Origin: Opitutus sp. | GTDB taxonomy: Bacteria > Verrucomicrobiota > Verrucomicrobiia > Opitutales > Opitutaceae | NCBI GenBank assembly: GCA_024707325.1 | Contig: JANPZY010000001.1 | Coordinates: 1,302,001 to 1,366,000 of the forward strand | DNA length: 64,000 nt | Direction of reading: 5' to 3' | Shown here: positions 21,861 to 31,286 of the stretch, piece after piece | Numbering within the stretch: position 1 is the stretch's first letter | Layout: each line of letters starts with the position of its first letter | Notes under the pieces: model-generated | What the model saw: the letters and a program-made list of their open reading frames with translations, nothing else | The model's database searches: none | What the model was told of the DNA's origin: nothing | Made by a program: the position numbers and the translations under genes

Positions 21861-24443
21861 TCAAAGAGTGGGGGACGACGAGGGCGCCAGCGAGGTGCCA
21901 CCTAGCAGAGGTCTGATCCGAGTGAGATGCGCCGTATGACCGAACTTCTGTGCGATGTAGTCGTGGGCGATGCTCACCTGCTTCAGGTATCTGTCGCGAT
22001 CTCTCATCAGCCGGCGAATTTCCGCCGCTACATCCGCTGGCTCGCAGTAGATCGCGGCGTCGCCAAACAGCGGGCGGTAGATCGGCGGCAGGAAGACCGG
22101 CAGGCCTACGGCCATTGCCTCCAGGATCGAGCGGCCAAACGACTCCACCCAATCCGGATGCGTGTAGTAGACGAAGACGTCGTGGTTGCGGAGAAATTCG
22201 GCGGGCTTGACGGCACCGAACTCCAGCACGTGCCAGTTGCGCGGGAGCGAGCCGCCGAAAACTTTTTTGGGCACCTCCGCGCCGCCGAGCACGTGGATCT
22301 CGAAATCCGGATCGTTGGGATAGGCGGCCTGCAGCGTCTTTTTGTTGGCCGGCCATTTGACGTATTGGTCGCGCGAATGGCGGCAGATGCGAATGGGGCC
22401 GTCCTTGCGCGGCGCGCCGGTTGGGCGCTTCCACTCGTCGAGGTTGATGATGTTGCACCAATCCTCCGCCGCGAGACCGCCGATCGCTTCCACCTCTTCG
22501 CGGTGATGCTTGAGCAACGCCTCGCGCACGAGCGGCCCGATCGGATGCCAGACGGCGGGCTGGCCGAGCCAGTCCTGCACCGTGCGGTCGCACACGCGCA
22601 GATCGCAGACCGCCTCGGACGAGGACGCGTAGTCGCGTTTCGGCGGCTGGTTGATGATCACACGCACCGCGCGCGCTCGGATTTGCGGCAAATAGCGCTG
22701 CGGATGCTGGAGCAGCCACGGGTGGCGAATGATCACCAAGTCGCACTCGATCGTTTCGCCGTAAACGAGCCAGTCGACCTGCTCGCCGTCGACCAGACGG
22801 AAGATTCCCGGATTGAGCGGGCGGTCCTGGTTCAGGTGAAACAACGCCATCTGCACCAGGCCGGTGCGCAGACTGGCGGCGGTGTGGGCCTTGATCTCCT
22901 CGGCGTTGGAGTGATTGGTGCCGCCCATGAGGCGAAACTCGGAGACGAGCACGACATCGAACCGGCGCACGGCGGTTTTCGGACGGTCGAGGCGCATCGG
23001 CGCGGGCACGACGAACGGGCGCTGAGCGACGGGAAAATCGTAGCGCAGCGAGATGCCCGTTTCGTAAGCGGCCTTGCTGAGCTGCTCATAGGCAAGGCGG
23101 GCGCCGTATTTGAAACCTTGATACCCGAGCGTGGGCGACGCGGTAAGCGAGCCCGCGGACTGGCGCAAAAACGACAGGGGCCCCGAGCGCAGATGCGCGA
23201 CGGATTTTGGGCCAAACGCGAGCTTCAGGCGCTGGAGAAATTCGGAATCGCCCGCGAAGCGCACGCAGTCCCAATACCCGAGCTTTTCCATCACCCGTTC
23301 GCGGCGGAACATCAGCGCGGAGAGATTGAGCTGGATGAAGTAGCCCGCGTTGCCGCGACGCGTGGGGCGGAGGTCTTCTTCGACGCGGGCTTGTTGGGAT
23401 GTGTTGGCGATGCAGTCGGGCGTGGCTTCGAGGTGGGCGACTTGCAGCGCGATCTTGGCCGGGTGCGACCAGTCGTCGGCGTCGTTGCAGGTGACGTATT
23501 TGCCGCGCGCTTCCGCGAGACCGAGATTGCGCGCGACGTAGGGGCCGCTGTTGGTGCCGGTCGTGAGCAACCGCACGCGCGAATCGGCGGCGACGAATTG
23601 CTGCACGATCTCCGGTGTGCCGTCGGCGCTCGCGTCGTCGACGACGAGAATCTCGAGCTGGCGATAGGTTTGCGCGCAGAGCGAGCGCAGCGTCGTGCCA
23701 ATCGTGGCGCGCGCGTTATACGCGGGCACGAGCACCGTGACCAAAGGCGAGGCGTCGCTGGACGCAGGTGCTTCGTTGCTCGTGCTGGCGCATGCGAGCT
23801 GATCGTAAATGGCGGCGTCGGAACGTTCGGAGAGAGCGATCGGCGCGAATTTATACAGACGCAGGCACTCGTTGATCGCCTGCACACGCGCCGGCACGGA
23901 GTCGAGATAGCGGCCGAGCGCGAGCCAGAGATTGGGCGAGGGCTGTGCCTCGATTGCGCGCGTGATCAGCGCTTTCGCGGCCGCGATGTCGCCCGTCATC
24001 GCCAGCGTTTCGGCCTGCATGATGTCGAGGCGGTCGCCGAGCTTCGCGGCATACGGCGACTGGCGAACGCGATCGAGCAGTTTGAAAATCTCGGGAGCCT
24101 GGGTCGGATCGCCCGCATCGACGAAGTAGCAGACCAACGCCCACGCCGCATGGCCGCGCAGCTGCGCGTTTTTGCCGTTGGTCATCAACGTGCGCAGCTC
24201 GGCGAGACCGGAGCTGACCGCGCCCGCGTTGAGCAGATTGCGCTGGGCATTGAGCACGCGGAAAGGCGTTGCGGCGCCGTTGGGCGAATCGGCGTCGGGG
24301 AGTTCGTCGCGCCGCAGAAACCGCAGCGTCGCGATCCGCACGATGCGCCGCCAAATATACGCCGGCACATCGCTGATGCCGAAGCGCGGTCGCGGCCATT
24401 CGGGCGTGTCGGACGGTGGCGTTTCGGTGCGCGAAGCGGACAT
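21861..24443 (-). CDS. Dual glycosyltransferase: TPR-like, GT2 and GT-B domains
   Basis: An 860-residue protein. About 70-200 is a TPR-like helical region (RLDIMQAETLAMTGDIAAAK). About 235-440 is a GT2 domain (VTVLVPAYNARATIGTTLRS, VVDDASADGTPEIV, NDADDWSHPAKI). About 520-860 is a GT-B-like domain with KDGPIRICRHSRDQYVKWP, HVLGGAEVPKK and the acceptor/nucleotide motif ESFGRSILEAMAVGLPVFLP. Two catalytic domains in one chain suggest that two successive linkages are made by one protein. The start at ATG 24443 was chosen; an in-frame ATG at 24464 is possible. It is divergent from the LicD gene across about 150 bases. Confidence 0.83.
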   Translation of the reverse strand: MSASRTETPPSDTPEWPRPRFGISDVPAYIWRRIVRIATLRFLRRDELPDADSPNGAATPFRVLNAQRNLLNAGAVSSGLAELRTLMTNGKNAQLRGHAAWALVCYFVDAGDPTQAPEIFKLLDRVRQSPYAAKLGDRLDIMQAETLAMTGDIAAAKALITRAIEAQPSPNLWLALGRYLDSVPARVQAINECLRLYKFAPIALSERSDAAIYDQLACASTSNEAPASSDASPLVTVLVPAYNARATIGTTLRSLCAQTYRQLEILVVDDASADGTPEIVQQFVAADSRVRLLTTGTNSGPYVARNLGLAEARGKYVTCNDADDWSHPAKIALQVAHLEATPDCIANTSQQARVEEDLRPTRRGNAGYFIQLNLSALMFRRERVMEKLGYWDCVRFAGDSEFLQRLKLAFGPKSVAHLRSGPLSFLRQSAGSLTASPTLGYQGFKYGARLAYEQLSKAAYETGISLRYDFPVAQRPFVVPAPMRLDRPKTAVRRFDVVLVSEFRLMGGTNHSNAEEIKAHTAASLRTGLVQMALFHLNQDRPLNPGIFRLVDGEQVDWLVYGETIECDLVIIRHPWLLQHPQRYLPQIRARAVRVIINQPPKRDYASSSEAVCDLRVCDRTVQDWLGQPAVWHPIGPLVREALLKHHREEVEAIGGLAAEDWCNIINLDEWKRPTGAPRKDGPIRICRHSRDQYVKWPANKKTLQAAYPNDPDFEIHVLGGAEVPKKVFGGSLPRNWHVLEFGAVKPAEFLRNHDVFVYYTHPDWVESFGRSILEAMAVGLPVFLPPIYRPLFGDAAIYCEPADVAAEIRRLMRDRDRYLKQVSIAHDYIAQKFGHTAHLTRIRPLLGGTSLAPSSSPTL

Positions 24444-24591
24444 TGCGGGAAAACGTCCAAGCATCGGACGCGCGTGAGTGGGCGCAAGCGCAAGGATTGG
24501 TCGTCGCGTGCAGGGGCGAGGAGGTGTTCGTCGTTGACCGGAGTTGACGCGATTGGCTCTGTTGCGACCACGCGCACCGTCGCACGTTAAC

Positions 24592-26124
24592 ATGGATTCC
24601 CGCTCCGATTCTTCCTCTTCTGCAGCCGGTGTTTCGAACCCGGTCGGATCGAGTGACATGAGGACGTGGGCGCAGGCGCGTCGGACCGAGTTTGACGAGT
24701 ATCGACTCGATGCGCTCATCCAAGAAGTGCGCCGGCTGGATCAGCGTCGCAGCGAAACGGATCTGAGAGATCGAGCGTTGCTGAAGTCGCGGGTGCTGAC
24801 GATCGAGGCGCTCGCGATGAGCGGCCGGATCGCCGAAGCGGTGGAGGAAACCGAGCGCTGGCTGCACGTGTATGGGCCGCATCCGCGTTTTCTCGTGCCG
24901 AAAGCGCGGCTGCAATTTCAACGTGGGCTGCACGAGGCGTGCATCCAGACCGCGGAGCTCGCTTTGATCGGCCTCGAGCCGGCGGACGAGCCCTCGGGAG
25001 ATTTTTTTGGTTTGTGCGCGCTGAAGGCGGATAGTCTGTGTGCGCTAGGTCGCCGCGCGGAAGCGAGGGAGTTTCTCGTGCGCATGTTGGAGCGGGCTCC
25101 GGCGTGGCGCGAAAACGGCCTCGCGGCGCTGCGTCGGACGCTGGAAACGAAGGAGGATCTCGCGTGGTTCTTCACGTATTGCGCGCCGTTCTTCTCGGGC
25201 CGCTCCTCGCTCAGCTCGAGCGCGTTGCTCCAGTATTCGACTGCGGCGCGGGACTTCGGGCAGATGGACCACGCGCTGATGGCGATCCGTCGTCGCTTCA
25301 TCAATGGCGTGGCGCAGCCCCCACCTGCGCTGCTCGAGCCGGAAGCTCCGCGGAGCAACTGGATGCCGCTCGCACGGGTGGCGTTGCTCACGTTGCGCGA
25401 CGAGATGAAGGAAGCGGGCGAAGAGTTTTTCCTCATCAGCGGCACGCTGCTCGGCTGCGTGCGCGAAGGACGGATCCTTGGGCATGACAAGGACATCGAT
25501 GTTGGCGTCGCTGCGACGGTAAATTTCGAGAAACTCATCGCGCAGTTCCGCACCTCGGGACGTTTCGTGGTGATGCTAAACATCCCCGGTCGGAAACTCC
25601 GGGTGCGTCACTACAACGGCGTGATGATCGATATCTTCGTCCACTTTGAACAAGACGGGCGCGTGCATCACCTCGGTCATCGGTCGGGCTGGTGGAACTC
25701 GCCCTTTGAGCTCACCGACGCGGAGTTTTTGGGAGAAGTTTTCCGCGCGCCGCGGGACACGGACCGCTATCTGACGGAAAACTACGGCGACTGGCGGACG
25801 CCGAAAACGGCGTTCGATACGTTCTTGGATACGCCCAACATGTATGTGACCAACCCGGAGGACATGGTTTGGTATTACTACAAGCGCCTCTATGATTACT
25901 ACAGCGTGCGCAAACTGGAGATGAGCACGCGCATTTGGGAGGCGTTGCGGCAGACCGGAGCGGCGACGGCCGAGGACAAGTGGGCTTTTTACCGGCTGAA
26001 CAAACATTTGAGCCAGGTGGCATCGGCGGCGACTCCGCCAGCGCCGATCACGGCCCCGGCGGCGGTGCAGCACGCGTCGGGCGGCTGGGTCGCGGGACTG
26101 CGCCAAGTGCTGCGACGCGACTAG
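24592..26124 (+). CDS. LicD-family phosphotransferase with N-terminal TPR-like region
   Basis: A 510-residue protein. Residues about 35-170 are TPR-like helices (KSRVLTIEALAMSGRIAEAV, KARLQFQRGLHEACIQTAEL). The C-terminal half has the LicD nucleotidyltransferase-fold core: FFLISGTLLGCVREGRILGH followed by DKDIDVGV, the acidic metal site, and later VMIDIFVHF and ENYGDWRTPKTAFD. Known LicD proteins move phosphocholine from CDP-choline onto glycans. Here the neighbours make a CMP-activatable phosphonate and CDP-glycerol-type donors, so transfer of one of those is plausible (inference). It begins a plus-strand run and is followed after 23 bases by a cytidylyltransferase. Confidence 0.8.
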   Translation: MDSRSDSSSSAAGVSNPVGSSDMRTWAQARRTEFDEYRLDALIQEVRRLDQRRSETDLRDRALLKSRVLTIEALAMSGRIAEAVEETERWLHVYGPHPRFLVPKARLQFQRGLHEACIQTAELALIGLEPADEPSGDFFGLCALKADSLCALGRRAEAREFLVRMLERAPAWRENGLAALRRTLETKEDLAWFFTYCAPFFSGRSSLSSSALLQYSTAARDFGQMDHALMAIRRRFINGVAQPPPALLEPEAPRSNWMPLARVALLTLRDEMKEAGEEFFLISGTLLGCVREGRILGHDKDIDVGVAATVNFEKLIAQFRTSGRFVVMLNIPGRKLRVRHYNGVMIDIFVHFEQDGRVHHLGHRSGWWNSPFELTDAEFLGEVFRAPRDTDRYLTENYGDWRTPKTAFDTFLDTPNMYVTNPEDMVWYYYKRLYDYYSVRKLEMSTRIWEALRQTGAATAEDKWAFYRLNKHLSQVASAATPPAPITAPAAVQHASGGWVAGLRQVLRRD

Positions 26125-26147
26125 ATCGCACAGAAATTTATCCAGAC

Positions 26148-26600
26148 ATGAAGGTCATCACTTACGGCACCTTTGATTTGTTTCACATCGGCCATCTGCG
26201 GCTGCTCCAGCGCCTCTCGGAGATGGGAGAACTGACCGTCGCGGTCTCGACCGACGAGTTCAATGCCGGCAAGGGCAAGAAGACGATCATCCCGTTCGAG
26301 CATCGCATCGAGATCGTGCGATCAATCCGCTATGTGCACCGCGCGATCCCGGAGGAAAGTTGGGAGCAGAAGATCGATGACGTGAAGAAATACGGCATCG
26401 ATCGCTTCGTCATCGGTGAGGACTGGGCGGGGAAGTTCGATTTCCTGAAACCCTATTGCGAGGTCGTGTATCTACCGCGCACAGAGGGAATTTCCACGAC
26501 CGAGCTGAAGCGTTCGCTCGGCGTGTTCGGCTCGATCGACAAGGCCGAGGTGGTGAAAGCGCTCGAGGTGCTCGAAGCGCTGAAGAACTCCCTGAAGTAA
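26148..26600 (+). CDS. Glycerol-3-phosphate cytidylyltransferase-like enzyme (TagD-like)
   Basis: A 150-residue cytidylyltransferase that should form a CDP-activated alcohol phosphate, CDP-glycerol by closest resemblance. The nucleotide-binding motif is TYGTFDLFHIGHLRLLQRL (HxGH), with Arg/Lys-rich KKTIIPFEHRIEIVRSI and the RTxGISTT motif as RTEGISTTELK near residue 115. It is about 20 residues longer than TagD (129), with a C-terminal helix. It follows the LicD gene by 23 bases. Its product could feed the TagF-like protein at 32496-34580 or LicD. CDP-ethanolamine-type chemistry is an alternative. Confidence 0.85.
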   Translation: MKVITYGTFDLFHIGHLRLLQRLSEMGELTVAVSTDEFNAGKGKKTIIPFEHRIEIVRSIRYVHRAIPEESWEQKIDDVKKYGIDRFVIGEDWAGKFDFLKPYCEVVYLPRTEGISTTELKRSLGVFGSIDKAEVVKALEVLEALKNSLK

Positions 26601-26610
26601 CGCGCCCGAA

Positions 26611-26633
26611 ACGGCGTCAGGTGACGACGCCGT
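26611..26633. terminator. Hairpin shared by convergent genes
   Basis: ACGGCGTC and GACGCCGT pair around a 7-base loop, and the stem includes the stop codon of the acetyltransferase gene. There is no long T run. A likely bidirectional end signal. Confidence 0.5.
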
Positions 26634-27345
26634 CGAGATAGGTCCGCCACTTCGGTTTGCGCGGCTTGATCTCGCCGGCATCGCGGCGGCGGCGGATCTC
26701 CGCAATGGCGGCGCGGACGTCGCGGAAGTTAACGCCCGACAGATCCATCGGATCGTATTGCCACCATTTCAGTTCGAGCAATTCGGCGCGGATGTCCTCG
26801 GGGAAGCGGAACTTGATGTGCTTGGCGGGGATGCCGCCCACGATCTCGTAAGGGGCCACGTCGCGATTCACGAACGCGCCCCCGCCGATGATCGCGCCAT
26901 CGCCGACCGTCACGCCGCGGAGGATCTGCGCTTTCGCGCCCACCCACACGTCGTTGCCGATGGTCGGGGGACGTTTGTTGATTTCGCGGATCTCCTCCTT
27001 GGTCTTCGGCGTGAGTTGAAAGCCGGCGAACGGTTTGAACCAGGTGAAGCGCTTGCGATTGTATTGGAAACTCGAGGTGCTGAGCCACGTGACCGGATGG
27101 TTCAGTTCGCCGATATTGATATCGGGTCCGAAGCTGCAGTAGCGGCCGATGCTGCGCACGCTTTCGATGATGCCGCTGCGGAAATAGGTGCAGGCGCCGA
27201 TCCGGGCCTTGCGGGTGATCTTTAGCGCGCCGAGAACGACGATCGGAGCCTCGAAGCGAACCTCCGTATTCTTGCGGATCGTAAGCTCGGCGGAGGTGCG
27301 TATGCCGGCGGCGCGCAGGGCTTTCTTGACGCTGTCGCTGATCAT
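26617..27345 (-). CDS. Left-handed beta-helix (hexapeptide) acetyltransferase, XAT-like
   Basis: A 242-residue protein; the start at 27345 is MISDSVKKALRAAG. Hexapeptide repeats run from about residue 25 (FEAPIVVLGALKITRKARIG) and resume after an insertion in TIGNDVWVGAKAQILRGVTV, with a probable catalytic His in the inserted loop (ELNHPVTW). A C-terminal FRFPEDIRAELLELKWWQYD matches CatB/Vat-type acyltransferases, where it closes the coil. It probably acetylates a sugar of the surface glycan using acetyl-CoA. It is the only minus-strand gene among the plus-strand precursor genes. Confidence 0.85.
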   Translation of the reverse strand: MISDSVKKALRAAGIRTSAELTIRKNTEVRFEAPIVVLGALKITRKARIGACTYFRSGIIESVRSIGRYCSFGPDINIGELNHPVTWLSTSSFQYNRKRFTWFKPFAGFQLTPKTKEEIREINKRPPTIGNDVWVGAKAQILRGVTVGDGAIIGGGAFVNRDVAPYEIVGGIPAKHIKFRFPEDIRAELLELKWWQYDPMDLSGVNFRDVRAAIAEIRRRRDAGEIKPRKPKWRTYLDGVVT

Positions 27346-27463
27346 GTCGGGCCAGTTTGGCGGGGAGCGTCGGCGCAACACAACTCCGGAAGCGCAAACG
27401 CGTGATTCCGCTGTGCAAGCTTCGCTGGATCGTCTAGCAAAGGCGCGACTGTAGCTCGGAGCG

Positions 27464-28729
27464 ATGCCGCTCCCGCTCTGGGTCACTTTCTCAAACTTTC
27501 GCTTCTCGGTGGATTACCTCACGCAAGTAAAGCAAGAGCTCAAAGAGCGGACGCCAGCACAGCTGACGAAGCGCGCGTTGAAGTTATTTGGTGCGGGCGA
27601 CGTGGAAAAGGCGCTCACACTGCTCGACAAGGCGCTGCTCGTTTATCCGCGCAGTGTGCGTCTGCTCGATGCGCGGATCGCGATTCTCCGCGAGATCAAA
27701 GCCTACGGACGGGCGCTGTCCGATCTGCGCGCCGCCGTGGACCGTCGTCGCGCGAAGCTGAAAAAGAAGGGCTATGCGATCGCGTCTAAAAAAGACCACC
27801 TCGGACGCGAGGGACGCATTCTCATCTCGGGATTTTTTTATTCCGGGTCCGGCGCGGTGCTGGATTACCTGAAGGGGTTCGATGGCGTGCGGAAGTTTCC
27901 GTTCGTGGCCGGCGAGTCGCGCGTGGTGAAATTCCCCGGCGGCATCGCCGAGATGGGCAAGGTGGTCACGGTGGCGGGGCGGTTGCGCTCGAAGGAAATC
28001 GTGCGGTTTTATCTCCACCTCATCGGCAAGCAGATCGTGCAGCTTGCCCGCGGGCTTTATCACCAGGACCGCATCGTCAACCGCAACAATCGCCGACTGC
28101 TTAAAAACAAGGACTCGCTGGGGTATTTTTATCAGGCGCTGCAGTTGCTCGAAGACTATTGGGCTCTGGCGAAGAAGAAAAAACTGTCGCACGACGACTT
28201 TGTGACGGCATCGCGAGCGGGGCTGGTGCGGATGTTGGATGCGGCGGCGTTGCAGAACAAAGTCACGAAGCTCGTCGTCGATCAGATCGTGACCGCGTGG
28301 CGGATTCCTATCGCGCAATATATGCCGCCCTCGTCGTTTATTATCGTGCACCGCGATCCGCGCGATCAATACGCCGAGGTGAAGGCGGCGCTGAGTCATC
28401 CGGGGCGCCGGGTTTGGAGTGCGACGGAATTCGTGAAGACCATTCGAGATTGGCGGACCCGCGTGGATCGTCATGTCGCGACTCTGGAGTCGAAATATGG
28501 TCATCGGGTGCTGCGGGTGGCCTTCGAGGATTTCGTGTTGGATCATGAGAAGGAGTCTGCGCGGGTGCGCGACTTTGTGGGCCTGCCGCTCGAACGTATG
28601 AACGAGCAGCGCTTCTTTCCCGAAGTATCCTCGGCCAACGTCGGAAAATACGCCTCGCTCCTGACGCCCGAGGAGATCCGGTGCATCGAAGCCGGTCTGC
28701 CTGAGTTCCTGTATCGTCCGCGGACGTAG
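27464..28729 (+). CDS. Sulfotransferase with N-terminal TPR-like region
   Basis: A 421-residue protein. Residues about 30-95 form TPR-like helices (LKLFGAGDVEKALTLLDKAL, LDARIAILREIKAYGRALSD). The PAPS-binding core begins with a P-loop-like ILISGFFYSGSGAVLDYLKG (about 118-138) and has the 3'-phosphate motif IIVHRDPRDQYAEV near residue 290. This points to transfer of sulfate from PAPS to a glycan hydroxyl. No signal peptide, so it acts on cytoplasmic or membrane-face precursors. Start choice is uncertain by about 15 residues. Flanked by glycan-modifying genes. Confidence 0.78.
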   Translation: MPLPLWVTFSNFRFSVDYLTQVKQELKERTPAQLTKRALKLFGAGDVEKALTLLDKALLVYPRSVRLLDARIAILREIKAYGRALSDLRAAVDRRRAKLKKKGYAIASKKDHLGREGRILISGFFYSGSGAVLDYLKGFDGVRKFPFVAGESRVVKFPGGIAEMGKVVTVAGRLRSKEIVRFYLHLIGKQIVQLARGLYHQDRIVNRNNRRLLKNKDSLGYFYQALQLLEDYWALAKKKKLSHDDFVTASRAGLVRMLDAAALQNKVTKLVVDQIVTAWRIPIAQYMPPSSFIIVHRDPRDQYAEVKAALSHPGRRVWSATEFVKTIRDWRTRVDRHVATLESKYGHRVLRVAFEDFVLDHEKESARVRDFVGLPLERMNEQRFFPEVSSANVGKYASLLTPEEIRCIEAGLPEFLYRPRT

Positions 28730-28828
28730 TGGGAGCAGGCGGGCGGATTTCTTCGCGGAAACGCAAGAAGCTAGTTTCTGCATTGCCAGCTCTCAGGGAG
28801 GCAGAAAGCCTGCTGCGATAATTCCCAG

Positions 28829-30133
28829 ATGAAACCCACCAAGACTGTCTACGTGGGCATGAGTGCGGACTTCCTGCACCACGGCCACCTGAATATCCTC
28901 AAAACCGCGGCTGAGTTGGGCGAAGTGACCGTCGGTTTGCTCACCGACGAAGCAATCGCTAGCTACAAACGCCTGCCCTTTCTCACCTGGGAGGAGCGCA
29001 AGGCGGTGGTGGAGAACATCAAAGGTGTCTCGAAGGTCATTCCGCAATCCACGCTGGATTACCGTCCCAATCTGATCGCCCTCAAGCCGGACTACGTGGT
29101 CCACGGTTCCGACTGGCGCACGGGGCCGCAGGAAAAGGTGCGTCAGCAAGTCATCGAGACGATCTCCGCGTGGGGCGGTCAGGTCGTCGAGCCGGAGTAT
29201 ACCGCGGGAATTTCGTCCACGAAGATCATCAATGCCCTCAAGGAAGTCGGCACGACCGCAGAAATCCGCCTGCGCCGCCTCAAGCGCCTGTTGAAGGCCA
29301 AGGGCGTCGTGCGCGTGATGGAAGCGCACAACGGCCTCTCGGGCCTGCTTGTCGAGAACGTCTTTGTGGAAAACGACGGCAAGAAGCGCGAGTTCGACGC
29401 GATGTGGCTGAGCAGCTTGACCGATTCCACGGCCAAGGGTCGCCCTGACATCGAGTTCGTCGATCGCACCTCGCGCATGCAGACGATGAACGAGATTCTC
29501 GAGGTCACCACCAAGCCGATCATCTTTGACGGCGACACGGGTGGTCCGCCGGAGCATTTCACGTTCTTCGTCAAGACGCTCGAGCGTCTCGGCGTGTCCG
29601 CGGTGATCATCGAGGACAAGACCGGTCTGAAGCGGAACTCGCTCTTCGGCACCGAGGTGGAGCAGACCCTCGATTCGATCGAGGACTTCTGCTACAAGAT
29701 TTCCCAAGGCAAAAAGGCGCAGGTCACCGACGACTTCATGATCGTTGCCCGCATCGAAGCCTTGATTGCCGGCAAGGGCATCGAAGAGGCCATCAAGCGT
29801 GCCAAGGCCTACATCGAGGCCGGCGCCGACGGCATCATGATCCACAGCCGTCACAAGGACGGTAAGGAGATCCGCGAATTCTGCGACGAGTTCAAAAAGC
29901 TCGAGCACCAGGTGCCGCTCATCTGCGTTCCCACCAGCTACAATCACTTCACGGAGGACGAACTCCAGGCGATGGGCTTCAACATCGTCATCTACGCCAA
30001 CCATCTGCTCCGCGCCGCGTATCCCGCTATGAAGCAGACGGCCGAGACGATCCTGCAGAACTCCCGCTCGCTCGAGGTGGACAAGCAGTGTCTCTCGATT
30101 AGCGAAATCCTCCGCCTGATTCCCGGCACCTGA
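28829..30133 (+). CDS. Bifunctional cytidylyltransferase / phosphoenolpyruvate mutase
   Basis: A 434-residue fusion. Residues 1-135 are a cytidylyltransferase ([20 protein letters not shown] with Hx[17 protein letters not shown] near 125). Residues about 160-430 are PEP mutase, which makes phosphonopyruvate from PEP. The metal/substrate Asp residues are in [10 protein letters not shown] (about 230) and the mutase signature is [15 protein letters not shown] (about 257-271). That Lys/Asn pattern separates true mutases from isocitrate-lyase-like relatives. Fusion of a cytidylyltransferase to PEP mutase is known to go with CMP-activated phosphonates for attachment to macromolecules. First gene of a tight three-gene operon. 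Confidence 0.93.
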   Translation: MKPTKTVYVGMSADFLHHGHLNILKTAAELGEVTVGLLTDEAIASYKRLPFLTWEERKAVVENIKGVSKVIPQSTLDYRPNLIALKPDYVVHGSDWRTGPQEKVRQQVIETISAWGGQVVEPEYTAGISSTKIINALKEVGTTAEIRLRRLKRLLKAKGVVRVMEAHNGLSGLLVENVFVENDGKKREFDAMWLSSLTDSTAKGRPDIEFVDRTSRMQTMNEILEVTTKPIIFDGDTGGPPEHFTFFVKTLERLGVSAVIIEDKTGLKRNSLFGTEVEQTLDSIEDFCYKISQGKKAQVTDDFMIVARIEALIAGKGIEEAIKRAKAYIEAGADGIMIHSRHKDGKEIREFCDEFKKLEHQVPLICVPTSYNHFTEDELQAMGFNIVIYANHLLRAAYPAMKQTAETILQNSRSLEVDKQCLSISEILRLIPGT

Positions 30134-30143
30134 GTCTTCCACC

Positions 30144-31283
30144 ATGCTTTCCTGCGATTTCTTCTACGGCGCTCTGAAAAGCCACGGGGTGAGTTTCTTC
30201 ACCGGCGTGCCGGACTCCCTGCTCAAAGATATCTGCGCCTACATCACCGACAACGGCGACGCGGCCAACCACGTCATTGCCGCCAACGAAGGTGCGGCGG
30301 TCGCGCTCGCGGCGGGCGTTCACCTGAGCACGGGTGAACTGCCGCTGGTGTATCTGCAGAACTCCGGTCTGGGAAATACCGTCAACCCGCTCACGTCGCT
30401 CGCCGATCCCGAGGTGTATGCGATCCCGATGCTGATCCTCGTCGGCTGGCGCGGTGAACCCGGCGTCCACGACGAACCCCAGCACCGCAAGCAGGGCCGC
30501 ATTTCGCCGGCGATGCTCGATTCTCTCGAAGTGCCGTGGAAGGTGCTCCCCGACGAACCCAACGCCGCGGCCGAAGTGCTCGCGGAGGCCGTGTCCGTCG
30601 CGCGTAGCAAGAGCACGCCTTACGCGCTGCTGGTGAAGAAGGGCACGTTCGACGCCTACAAGATGCGCAAGACCGAGCAGGACGCCTTCGTGCTTCGCCG
30701 CGAAGAAGCGGTCTGCAAAGTTCTCGAGACGCTTTCGCCGACCGACGTCGTCGTTTCGACGACCGGCATGACCTCGCGCGAAGTCTTCGAATTCCGCGCC
30801 CGCAACAAGGCCGGCCACGCGCGCGACTTTCTCACCGTCGGCTGCATGGGCCACGCCTCGCAGATCGCGATGGGCATCGCGCTGCGCAAAGCGGACCGTC
30901 AGGTTTACTGTCTCGATGGCGACGGCGCCGTGCTCATGCACATGGGTTCGCTCGCCGTTGCCGGCACGTCGGGTCTGAAGAACTTCAAGCACATCGTGAT
31001 CAATAACGGCGCCCACGACTCCGTCGGCGGTCAGCCGACGGTCGGCCTCAAGGTCGATCTGCCCGCGGTCGCGAAATCGTCCGGTTACTCATGGGTGAAG
31101 AGCGCTTCCCAGCCCGACGAGATTTCTGCTCTCCTCGCGGAGCTGCAGAAAACCGACGGTCCCGCGTTGCTCGAAATCAAAGTGAACCGCGGTGCGCGCA
31201 AAGACCTCGGTCGGCCCACGACGACCACGCTGGAAAACAAGCGTGATTTCATGGCCAACCTCGGCGTGCAGGTCGCGAGCTGA
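30144..31283 (+). CDS. Phosphonopyruvate decarboxylase
   Basis: A 379-residue ThDP enzyme that decarboxylates phosphonopyruvate to phosphonoacetaldehyde, pulling the unfavourable mutase step forward. Visible motifs are GVSFFTGVPDSLLKDIC, the activating Glu in IAANEGAAVALAAG, GWRGEPGVHDEPQHRKQG typical of the family, and the ThDP/Mg motif LDGDGAVLMHMGSLAVAG through VINNGAHDSVGGQP. It starts 10 bases after the mutase gene and is followed by the reductase after 3 bases. Confidence 0.94.
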   Translation: MLSCDFFYGALKSHGVSFFTGVPDSLLKDICAYITDNGDAANHVIAANEGAAVALAAGVHLSTGELPLVYLQNSGLGNTVNPLTSLADPEVYAIPMLILVGWRGEPGVHDEPQHRKQGRISPAMLDSLEVPWKVLPDEPNAAAEVLAEAVSVARSKSTPYALLVKKGTFDAYKMRKTEQDAFVLRREEAVCKVLETLSPTDVVVSTTGMTSREVFEFRARNKAGHARDFLTVGCMGHASQIAMGIALRKADRQVYCLDGDGAVLMHMGSLAVAGTSGLKNFKHIVINNGAHDSVGGQPTVGLKVDLPAVAKSSGYSWVKSASQPDEISALLAELQKTDGPALLEIKVNRGARKDLGRPTTTTLENKRDFMANLGVQVAS

Positions 31284-31286
31284 TTC

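Noticed and set aside
21927..24590. An 887-codon open frame on the plus strand
   Set aside because: It is antisense to the dual glycosyltransferase, whose domains and motifs are unambiguous.
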